From Rhodobacter sp. (GTDB taxonomy: Bacteria; Pseudomonadota; Alphaproteobacteria; Rhodobacterales; Rhodobacteraceae): a stretch of DNA of 6,652 nucleotides. The stretch spans positions 1 to 6,652 of the forward strand of contig JAIXVS010000013.1 in the NCBI GenBank assembly GCA_027482795.1, given 5' to 3'. Position numbers and translations under genes: made by a program. Shown here piece after piece: positions 1-5,123 of the stretch. Below the pieces are notes generated by a model. That model searched no databases and was not told the origin of the DNA. It worked only from the letters and a program-made list of their open reading frames with translations. Position 1 is the first letter of the stretch, and every line of letters starts with the position of its first letter.

Positions 1-885
1 AACGTGGTGGGCCCCTTTGGCCTGCTGCAATCTTTTGCCGATTTTCTGAAATATATCGTCAAAGAAATCGTCGTTCCCGCAGGGGCGGATCGCACTGTCT
101 ATTTCTTGGCCCCTCTGCTGTCGTTCATTCTGCCTGTCATCGCATGGGTGGTGATCCCATGGAACGAAGGCTGGGTGATTTCAGATATGAATGTCGCCAT
201 TCTGTTCGTCTTTGCGGTGTCGTCACTGGAAGTTTACGGCATTATCATGGGCGGTTGGGCGTCAAACTCGAAATACCCGTTCCTTGGGTCTTTGCGATCT
301 GCCGCGCAGATGATTTCCTACGAGGTGTCGCTGGGCCTGATTATTATCGGCATCATCATCTCGACAGGGTCGATGAACTTTTCCGAAATCGTTCGCGCGC
401 AAGATGGGGCAGGGCTGCTGTCTTGGTATATCCTGCCGCATTTCCCGATGTTTTTCCTGTTCCTCATCTCGGCGCTAGCCGAAACCAACCGCCCGCCGTT
501 TGACTTGCCCGAAGCGGAGTCGGAACTGGTCGCAGGCTATCAGGTGGAATATTCATCCACCCCGTTTCTGCTGTTTATGATTGGCGAACTCATGGCCGTG
601 GTGCTGATGTGCGCGCTGATGGCGGTTTTGTTCTTTGGCGGCTGGCTGTCGCCCATCGAAGGGCTGCCAGATGGCACGCACTGGATGATCATCAAAATGG
701 CGGCGCTGTTCTTTGTCTTTGCCATGGTCAAGGCGATTACGCCGCGCTACCGCTATGACCAACTGATGCGCATTGGCTGGAAAATATTCCTGCCGCTGTC
801 GCTGGGCTGGGTTGTGATCGTGGCCTTCTTGGCGAAATTCGAAGTGGCGGGCGGCTTTTGGGCCCGCTGGGCGATTGGGGGGTGA
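1..885 (+). CDS. nuoH: NADH-quinone oxidoreductase subunit H (NuoH), 5'-truncated by window edge
   Basis: Membrane subunit of complex I (ND1/Nqo8 family) that joins the peripheral arm to the membrane arm and forms much of the ubiquinone chamber. The frame is open from base 1 and ends at TGA 883-885, giving 294 residues. Alphaproteobacterial NuoH is about 345 residues, so roughly 50, including the first membrane helix, lie upstream. The GTG codons at 4 and 7 are internal valines, not starts. Diagnostic segments are the quinone-loop motif SNSKYPFLGSLRSAAQ (about residues 88-103 of the fragment) and ETNRPPFDLPEAESELV (161-177), the acidic loop between helices that shapes the quinone site. About seven hydrophobic helices are visible. 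Its stop overlaps the ATG of the next small ORF by one base (TGATG). The identification is by recognised family motifs; no truncation or frameshift is seen inside the fragment. Confidence 0.97.
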   Translation, partial: NVVGPFGLLQSFADFLKYIVKEIVVPAGADRTVYFLAPLLSFILPVIAWVVIPWNEGWVISDMNVAILFVFAVSSLEVYGIIMGGWASNSKYPFLGSLRSAAQMISYEVSLGLIIIGIIISTGSMNFSEIVRAQDGAGLLSWYILPHFPMFFLFLISALAETNRPPFDLPEAESELVAGYQVEYSSTPFLLFMIGELMAVVLMCALMAVLFFGGWLSPIEGLPDGTHWMIIKMAALFFVFAMVKAITPRYRYDQLMRIGWKIFLPLSLGWVVIVAFLAKFEVAGGFWARWAIGG

Positions 886-887
886 TG

Positions 888-1115
888 ATGGCTTCTTCAG
901 TTGACAACTTGGTTTTGGAACAACTGCGCCTGATCCGCGAGGAACTGGGCGAACTGCGCGGCGATTTGGCAAGCTTTAAATCGCAAACCAAAGAGAGTTT
1001 TGACACCCTACATTCTGACCTTTTGGGCCAGCAGACCATGATGTTTGGGCTGGCCTCTGTGATCGGGCAGATCGACAAGCGCGTTGAACATCTTGAACAA
1101 AAGATCGGGGCCTAA
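888..1115 (+). CDS. Small coiled-coil protein of unknown function inside the nuo operon
   Basis: Predicted 75-residue soluble protein, rich in Leu, Glu, Gln and Lys, with no signal peptide or membrane helix. The N-terminal part (NLVLEQLRLIREELGELRG) and the C-terminal part (IGQIDKRVEHLEQKIG) both have leucine/isoleucine spacing typical of amphipathic helices, separated by a less regular middle (LLGQQTMMFGLAS), so a helical hairpin or coiled-coil oligomer is plausible. There are two in-frame ATGs, at 885 (overlapping the nuoH stop) and 888. I chose 888 because the G6 tract at 877-882 then lies 5 bases upstream; 885 would add one Met. The stop at 1113-1115 is 1 base before nuoI, so it is embedded in the operon. 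From memory, short coiled-coil ORFs beginning with a similar LVLEQLR-type motif are common hypothetical proteins in Alphaproteobacteria, but I cannot name a family. A role in complex I assembly is only a guess from position. Confidence 0.8.
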   Translation: MASSVDNLVLEQLRLIREELGELRGDLASFKSQTKESFDTLHSDLLGQQTMMFGLASVIGQIDKRVEHLEQKIGA

Positions 1116-1116
1116 C

Positions 1117-1626
1117 ATGACGCACACCGCCGATACCAAAATTGACTGGGCACGCGCCACGAAGTACTTCCTTTTGTGGGATTTTATCAAAGGCTTTGGC
1201 CTTGGGTTGAAATACTTTGTCGCCCCCAAGGCCACGCTGAATTACCCGCACGAAAAGGGGCCGCTGTCGCCGCGTTTTCGCGGTGAACATGCCCTGCGCC
1301 GTTATCCGAACGGTGAGGAACGCTGCATCGCCTGCAAACTGTGCGAGGCGGTTTGCCCTGCCCAAGCCATCACCATCGATGCAGAGCCGCGCGATGATGG
1401 TAGCCGCCGCACCACCCGCTATGACATTGACATGACCAAATGCATCTACTGCGGCTTCTGCCAAGAGGCTTGCCCTGTGGATGCCATTGTCGAAGGCCCG
1501 AATTTCGAATTTGCGACTGAGACGCGCGAAGAATTGTTCTATGACAAGGCGAAACTCTTGTCGAACGGCGCGCGGTGGGAGGCGGAAATTGCCCGCAACC
1601 TAGAACTTGACGCGCCCTATCGGTAA
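1117..1626 (+). CDS. nuoI: NADH-quinone oxidoreductase subunit I (NuoI), 2x[4Fe-4S] ferredoxin-like
   Basis: Peripheral-arm subunit (TYKY/Nqo9 family) that holds clusters N6a and N6b and passes electrons from NuoG toward NuoB's cluster N2 and quinone. The product has 169 residues, close to the usual alphaproteobacterial length of about 163-170. Two complete CxxCxxCxxxCP motifs are present: C70, C73, C76, C80 and C109, C112, C115, C119. The N-terminal amphipathic segment (about residues 15-36, with TKYFLLWDFIKGFGLGLKYF) matches the membrane-surface anchor of the family, and EKGPLSPRFRGEHALRRYP precedes the first cluster motif as expected. The start is ATG 1117. An upstream in-frame ATG at 1084 exists but would overlap the preceding ORF by over 30 bases and add residues unlike NuoI. 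The GGGG at 1107-1110 is a modest Shine-Dalgarno sequence. All eight cluster ligands are intact. Confidence 0.98.
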   Translation: MTHTADTKIDWARATKYFLLWDFIKGFGLGLKYFVAPKATLNYPHEKGPLSPRFRGEHALRRYPNGEERCIACKLCEAVCPAQAITIDAEPRDDGSRRTTRYDIDMTKCIYCGFCQEACPVDAIVEGPNFEFATETREELFYDKAKLLSNGARWEAEIARNLELDAPYR

Positions 1627-1629
1627 ATC

Positions 1630-2034
1630 ATGTCAGACCCGTTCACCCAGTTTTTTGCGCAGATGATGGAGCAGGGCCAGAAAATGGCCGCTGGCATCAA
1701 TCCTGCTGGGCTGGATATGGCGGCCTATGCCAAGCTGTTCCCCACCCTACCAAAAGACGTGGCAGAGGCATGGTTTGGCAAAACCCATAACCCCGACGGG
1801 CTGAGTGCCAAAACCCGCACCTTGGTGGTGCTGACGGGCCTTGTGGTGCAAGGCTCAAGTGGCGAGGCGCTGTTGCGCCCCACCATCGCCCAGGCACTGG
1901 CCGCAGGGGCCACGAAACGCGAAATCACCGAAGTGATCTTGCAATGTGCCGCCTTTGGCGCGCTGCCCGCCATGCAAAAGGCGCTGGAAATCGCGCAAGG
2001 CGTGTTCACCGAAACCGAGGAGTCCAAAGCATGA
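1630..2034 (+). CDS. Carboxymuconolactone decarboxylase/AhpD-fold family protein, nuo-operon accessory ORF
   Basis: Predicted soluble 134-residue protein. Residues about 58-126 fit the carboxymuconolactone decarboxylase (CMD) pattern: LSAKTRTLVVLTGLVVQG, then ALAAGATKREITEVILQCAA and GALPAMQKALEIAQGVF, an all-helical fold usually forming trimers or hexamers. The N-terminal 57 residues are an extra helical, Met/Gln-rich segment ending in LFPTLPKDVAEAWFGKT. AhpD-type peroxidases of this superfamily use a CxxC pair; here the only cysteine is C106, so peroxidase chemistry of that kind is unlikely, and true decarboxylase activity is unsupported. It starts 3 bases after the nuoI stop without a clear Shine-Dalgarno sequence, suggesting coupled translation, and overlaps the nuoJ start by 4 bases. 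Unidentified reading frames are known among the nuo/nqo genes of Paracoccus denitrificans and Rhodobacter capsulatus, and this may correspond to one of them (inference). Family call is solid; function is unknown. Confidence 0.87.
   Translation: MSDPFTQFFAQMMEQGQKMAAGINPAGLDMAAYAKLFPTLPKDVAEAWFGKTHNPDGLSAKTRTLVVLTGLVVQGSSGEALLRPTIAQALAAGATKREITEVILQCAAFGALPAMQKALEIAQGVFTETEESKA
2017..2022 (+). promoter_or_regulatory. Ribosome binding site of nuoJ, inside the CMD-like ORF
   Basis: GAGGAG at 2017-2022 is a strong Shine-Dalgarno match, 8 bases before ATG 2031. It fixes the nuoJ start at 2031 rather than at more upstream in-frame start codons, and it lies within the last codons of the preceding gene, whose TGA overlaps the ATG (ATGA). 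Confidence 0.75.
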
Positions 2035-2645
2035 CCGTGGCCGATACCGCCTTTTACGCCTTTGCCAGCATCACCATTCTGGCGGGCCTTATGGTGACAC
2101 TGGCGCGCAACCCCGTGCATTCGGTGCTGTGGCTGATTTTGGCGTTCCTGTCGGCATCGGGCCTGTTCGTGCTGCTGGGGGCGGAATTTGTCGCCATGCT
2201 GCTGATCATCGTCTATGTCGGCGCGGTGGCGGTTTTGTTCCTGTTCGTGGTGATGATGCTGGACATCGATTTTGCCGAACTGAAGGGCGAGATGTCGCAA
2301 TACGCGCCCCTTGGCCTGCTGATTGGCGTGGTGATTATCATGCAATTGGTGCTGTCTGTGGGCGCTTGGCAAACATCTGTCGGGGCCGAGGCCGCGCGCG
2401 CCGCTGTCACCCCCGATATGGCGCAGGTGGAAAACACCCGCGCGCTGGGGCTGTTGATGTATGACCAATATCTGCTGCTGTTCCAACTGTCGGGGCTGGT
2501 GCTGCTGGTGGCGATGATTGGGGCCATCGTGCTGACCCTGCGCCACCGCCGCGATGTCAAACGCCAAAACGTGCTGCACCAAATGTGGCGCGACCCTGCC
2601 AAGGCGATGGAAGTGAAAGACGTGAAATCGGGGCAGGGGTTGTAA
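2031..2645 (+). CDS. nuoJ: NADH-quinone oxidoreductase subunit J (NuoJ)
   Basis: Membrane subunit of complex I (ND6/Nqo10 family) sitting between NuoH and NuoK; its third helix is known to change shape during coupling of quinone reduction to proton pumping. The product has 204 residues with five predicted membrane helices, at about 6-24, 30-49, 53-77, 93-113 and 147-170. The family hallmark is helix 3, EFVAMLLIIVYVGAVAVLFL (residues 52-71) followed by FVVMML, including the conserved Tyr62-Val-Gly64. The NTRALGLLMYDQYLLLFQ segment (135-152) precedes the last helix as in other NuoJ. A basic, soluble tail of about 34 residues follows helix 5, as I recall for alphaproteobacterial versions. The start at 2031 is set by the overlapping ATGA and the GAGGAG upstream. 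Longer in-frame extensions add an Arg-rich, non-family sequence that is just the neighbour read in another frame. Confidence 0.96.
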   Translation: MTVADTAFYAFASITILAGLMVTLARNPVHSVLWLILAFLSASGLFVLLGAEFVAMLLIIVYVGAVAVLFLFVVMMLDIDFAELKGEMSQYAPLGLLIGVVIIMQLVLSVGAWQTSVGAEAARAAVTPDMAQVENTRALGLLMYDQYLLLFQLSGLVLLVAMIGAIVLTLRHRRDVKRQNVLHQMWRDPAKAMEVKDVKSGQGL

Positions 2646-2652
2646 CCGCGCC

Positions 2653-2676
2653 GTAGGGTGCGTGTTTGCAAGCACC
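2653..2676 (+). repeat. REP-like hairpin with GTAG head between nuoJ and nuoK
   Basis: GTAG at 2653-2656 is followed directly by an imperfect inverted repeat: GGTGC at 2657-2661 pairs with GCACC at 2672-2676, then a G·A mismatch (2662/2671), then TG pairs with CA (2663-2664 / 2669-2670) around a TTTG loop. A GTAG tetranucleotide 5' of a GC-rich hairpin is the hallmark of REP elements mobilised by RAYT (REP-associated tyrosine) transposases. Only one copy is in the window and no RAYT gene is present, so repetition across the genome is not shown. There is no T-run on either side, so it is not a classical intrinsic terminator. It could act as an mRNA processing or stability element between the two genes. 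Confidence 0.5.
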
Positions 2677-2688
2677 ACAATGAATAAA

Positions 2689-2699
2689 GGCCACAGGCC
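2689..2699 (+). other. Short perfect inverted repeat upstream of the nuoK ribosome binding site
   Basis: GGCC at 2689-2692 and GGCC at 2696-2699 flank a 3-base ACA loop, giving a possible 4-bp GC hairpin that ends 2 bases before the GAGGG at 2702-2706. It is short enough to occur by chance; an effect on nuoK translation is only possible, not shown. Confidence 0.25.
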
Positions 2700-2701
2700 A
2701 A

Positions 2702-2706
2702 GAGGG
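2702..2706 (+). promoter_or_regulatory. Ribosome binding site of nuoK
   Basis: GAGGG at 2702-2706 is a good Shine-Dalgarno match, 8 bases before ATG 2715. Because nuoK is separated from nuoJ by 69 bases, it needs its own initiation signal and cannot rely on close coupling, and this site supplies it. Confidence 0.75.
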
Positions 2707-2714
2707 ACTGAACG

Positions 2715-3020
2715 ATGGTAGGACTAGAGCATTACTTGATTGTCACGGCGGCGTTGTTCGTCATTGGCATCTTTGGCATTTTCCTAAACCGCAAGAACAT
2801 CATCGTCATTTTGATGTCGATTGAACTGATGCTGCTGGCGGTGAACATCAACCTTGTCGCCTTTTCCTCGCATCTGGGCGATTTGGTGGGGCAGGTCTTC
2901 ACCATGTTCATCCTGACCGTGGCCGCGGCCGAGGCGGCGATTGGTCTGGCCTTGCTGGTCGTGTTCTTCCGCAATCGCGGCACGATCGATGTTGAAGACG
3001 TAAACGTGATGAAAGGCTAA
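2715..3020 (+). CDS. nuoK: NADH-quinone oxidoreductase subunit K (NuoK)
   Basis: Small membrane subunit of complex I (ND4L/Nqo11 family), forming with NuoJ and part of NuoH the proton path nearest the quinone site. The product is 101 residues, the standard length, with three membrane helices at about 6-24, 30-50 and 60-84. Both membrane glutamates essential for coupling are present: E37 in ILMSIELMLLAVNINLV and E73 in TVAAAEAAIGLALLV, equivalent to E36 and E72 of E. coli NuoK. The start at 2715 is supported by GAGGG 8 bases upstream and by the family N-terminus. It is the only gene in the window preceded by a true intergenic gap, which carries two potential hairpins; nuoL begins 3 bases after its stop. 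Confidence 0.98.
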   Translation: MVGLEHYLIVTAALFVIGIFGIFLNRKNIIVILMSIELMLLAVNINLVAFSSHLGDLVGQVFTMFILTVAAAEAAIGLALLVVFFRNRGTIDVEDVNVMKG

Positions 3021-3023
3021 CCC

Positions 3024-5120
3024 ATGGCACAGATTATCCTTTTCGCGCCACTGGTTGGGGCCATTCTGGCGGGGTTCGGCTGGCGCCTGATGGGCGAGCG
3101 GGCCGCGCAATTGCTGGCCACGGGTTTGGTGTTCCTTGCCGCCATCCTGTCATGGATGATTTTCATCGGCTTTGACGGCACGACCCAACAAATCACCATT
3201 TTGCGGTTTTTGGATTCGGGCGGTTTGCAGGCCGATTGGGGCATTCGTGTGGACCGCATGACCGCGATCATGCTGGTGGTGGTGAACTCGGTCTCCGCCC
3301 TCGTGCACCTATATTCGTTCGGCTACATGGCGCATGACGATAACTGGGGGCAGGGCGAGGCGTATCGCGCGCGTTTTTTCGCGTACCTATCGTTCTTTAC
3401 CTTTTCCATGCTGGCGCTGGTCACGTCTGACAATTTGATCCAGATGTTCTTTGGCTGGGAAGGGGTGGGCGTTGCGTCTTACCTTTTGATTGGGTTCTAT
3501 TTCAAAAAAGAATCCGCCAATGCCGCCAGCATCAAGGCATTCGTCGTCAACCGAGTGGGGGACTTTGGCTTTGCCTTGGGGATTTTCGCGCTGTTCTACC
3601 TGACGGGCAGCGTCAAGTTCGACGATATTTTCGCAGCCGCGCCGCAGCTGGCGCAGACGCAATTGCATTTCTTGTGGACGGAATGGAACGCGGCCAACCT
3701 GATCGGCGTTTTGCTGTTCATCGGGGCGATGGGCAAATCGGCGCAATTGTTTCTGCACACATGGCTGCCCGACGCGATGGAAGGGCCAACGCCTGTTTCC
3801 GCGCTGATCCACGCGGCAACCATGGTGACGGCGGGGGTGTTCCTTGTCTCGCGCATGTCGCCGCTGTATGAAGTTGCCCCCTATGCCAAGGATATGATCG
3901 TTGTTGTGGGCGCAACCACGGCGTTTTTCGCGGCCACGGTGGGGCTGGTACAAAACGACATCAAACGCGTGATCGCCTATTCCACCTGCTCGCAACTGGG
4001 GTATATGTTCGTCGCCGCTGGCGTGGGCATGTATCCTGTGGCGATGTTCCATTTGTTTACCCATGCGTTTTTCAAGGCGATGCTGTTCCTTGGCGCGGGG
4101 TCGGTGATCCACGCGATGCACCACGAACAAGACATGCGCAATTACGGCGGTTTGCGCAAAAAGATCCCATTCACGTTCTGGATGATGATGATCGGCACGC
4201 TGGCCATCACGGGCGTGGGCATTCCGCTAACCCATTTCGGTTTTGCTGGCTTCCTGTCCAAAGACGCGGTGATTGAATCGGCCTTTGTCGGCAGCAACTA
4301 TGCCTTTGCCTTGCTGGTGATAGCCGCGCTGATGACCAGTTTCTATTCGTGGCGGCTGATGTTTATGACCTTTTTCGGCAGCCCGCGCGGCGATGCCCAC
4401 ACGCACGAGCATGCGCATGAAAGCCCCTTGGTCATGCTGGTACCCCTTGGCGCGCTGTCGCTGGGCGCGATTTTTGCGGGCATGATCTGGTTTAACAACT
4501 TCTTCGGCGACGAGGCGAAAATGCGCGATTGGTTCGCTATGGAGCCTGCCGCCGCCCACCATTCGGACGCAGCCCATAGCGAAGGCGAAGCAAAGGTTGA
4601 AGGCGAGGCAAAGGTTGAGGGCGAGGCGGTGGCCGCAGAACAAACGGATGCGCATTCAGCCGAAGCTGCCCCCGCTGGCACAGCCAAATTCGCCTTTGAT
4701 GCCGAAGTGTTGCACGCCGCGCATGAGGTGCCAAAATGGGTGAAAGTCTCGCCCTTTGTCGCCATGCTGCTGGGCCTATCGCTCGCGTGGCTGTTCTACA
4801 TCAAAAACCCAAGCCTGCCAGGCGCATTGGCACGCCAGCAAGCGCCGCTGTATCAGTTCCTTTTGAATAAATGGTATTTTGATGAAATTTACGATGCCAT
4901 TTTTGTGCGCCCTGCTATGTGGATTGGCCGCCAATTGTGGACAAAGGGCGACGGCGCAGTGATTGACGGTGCGCTGAACGGGGTTGCGATGGGGATTATC
5001 CCAATGCTGACCCGCCTCGCGGGGCGCGCGCAATCGGGCTATGTGTTTACCTATGCTTTTGCCATGGTTCTGGGCATTGCCGCCCTGATCACATGGATGA
5101 CGCTGTTTGGGGGGCGTTAA
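3024..5120 (+). CDS. nuoL: NADH-quinone oxidoreductase subunit L (NuoL), antiporter-like proton channel
   Basis: Distal antiporter-like subunit of complex I (ND5/Nqo12 family), one of the proton-pumping channels of the membrane arm. It has 698 residues, longer than E. coli NuoL (613) but, from memory, close to other alphaproteobacterial versions near 700. Key channel residues are intact: E146 in GWEGVGVASYLLIG, K238 in GKSAQLFLHTWLPDAMEGPT, H263 in SALIHAATM, H347 and K351 in THAFFKAMLFL, and K413 in GFLSKD. The C-terminal part after about residue 596 contains NKWYFDEIYD and a long segment matching the lateral helix, ending in a last membrane helix. The extra length is mostly a His/Glu/Ala-rich loop (about 495-570) with a threefold 18-base repeat, plus a HTHEHAHE cluster at 459-466. 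ATG 3024 has GAAAGG (3011-3016) 7 bases upstream and lies 3 bases after nuoK. Confidence 0.98.
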   Translation: MAQIILFAPLVGAILAGFGWRLMGERAAQLLATGLVFLAAILSWMIFIGFDGTTQQITILRFLDSGGLQADWGIRVDRMTAIMLVVVNSVSALVHLYSFGYMAHDDNWGQGEAYRARFFAYLSFFTFSMLALVTSDNLIQMFFGWEGVGVASYLLIGFYFKKESANAASIKAFVVNRVGDFGFALGIFALFYLTGSVKFDDIFAAAPQLAQTQLHFLWTEWNAANLIGVLLFIGAMGKSAQLFLHTWLPDAMEGPTPVSALIHAATMVTAGVFLVSRMSPLYEVAPYAKDMIVVVGATTAFFAATVGLVQNDIKRVIAYSTCSQLGYMFVAAGVGMYPVAMFHLFTHAFFKAMLFLGAGSVIHAMHHEQDMRNYGGLRKKIPFTFWMMMIGTLAITGVGIPLTHFGFAGFLSKDAVIESAFVGSNYAFALLVIAALMTSFYSWRLMFMTFFGSPRGDAHTHEHAHESPLVMLVPLGALSLGAIFAGMIWFNNFFGDEAKMRDWFAMEPAAAHHSDAAHSEGEAKVEGEAKVEGEAVAAEQTDAHSAEAAPAGTAKFAFDAEVLHAAHEVPKWVKVSPFVAMLLGLSLAWLFYIKNPSLPGALARQQAPLYQFLLNKWYFDEIYDAIFVRPAMWIGRQLWTKGDGAVIDGALNGVAMGIIPMLTRLAGRAQSGYVFTYAFAMVLGIAALITWMTLFGGR
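4581..4634 (+). repeat. 18-bp in-frame tandem repeat in nuoL, three units
   Basis: Three consecutive 18-base units occupy 4581-4598, 4599-4616 and 4617-4634. Units 1 and 2 differ by one base (GAA to GAG) and both encode EGEAKV; unit 3 is more diverged and encodes EGEAVA. They fall in residues 520-537 of NuoL, in the charged loop before the penultimate membrane helix. The near identity of the first two units suggests fairly recent duplication by slippage, and the 18-base period keeps the reading frame. Confidence 0.9.
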
Positions 5121-5123
5121 GCG

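Noticed and set aside
4..9. GTG codons near the window start as the nuoH initiation site
   Set aside because: The frame is open upstream to base 1, and VVGPFGLLQSFAD is an internal conserved NuoH segment, so the true start lies outside the window.
2657..2676. Intrinsic terminator after nuoJ
   Set aside because: The hairpin has a mismatch and is followed by ACAATGAATAAAGG rather than a T-run; the reverse strand has no T-run either. Essential nuoKLM lie downstream.
1725..2678. Long antisense open frame (317 codons) opposite the CMD-like ORF and nuoJ
   Set aside because: It lies wholly against two well-supported genes, its product is an unnatural His/Gln/Arg-rich string with no recognisable domain, and such frames arise from GC-rich codon bias on the coding strand.
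2666..2688. Internal sigma-70-type promoter before nuoK (TTGCAA and AATAAA)
   Set aside because: The spacer is only 11 bases and the -10 match is poor, so it does not form a credible promoter.
2680..2721. 13-codon mini-ORF (MNKGHRPRGTERW) overlapping the nuoK start, considered as a leader peptide
   Set aside because: No Shine-Dalgarno sequence precedes its ATG, its codons show no regulatory pattern such as repeated rare or cognate amino acids, and a frame this short is expected by chance.
3387..4130. Antisense open frame (247 codons) opposite nuoL
   Set aside because: Same reason: it mirrors the most conserved part of nuoL, is His/Arg/Gln-rich, and shows no start signal or domain.
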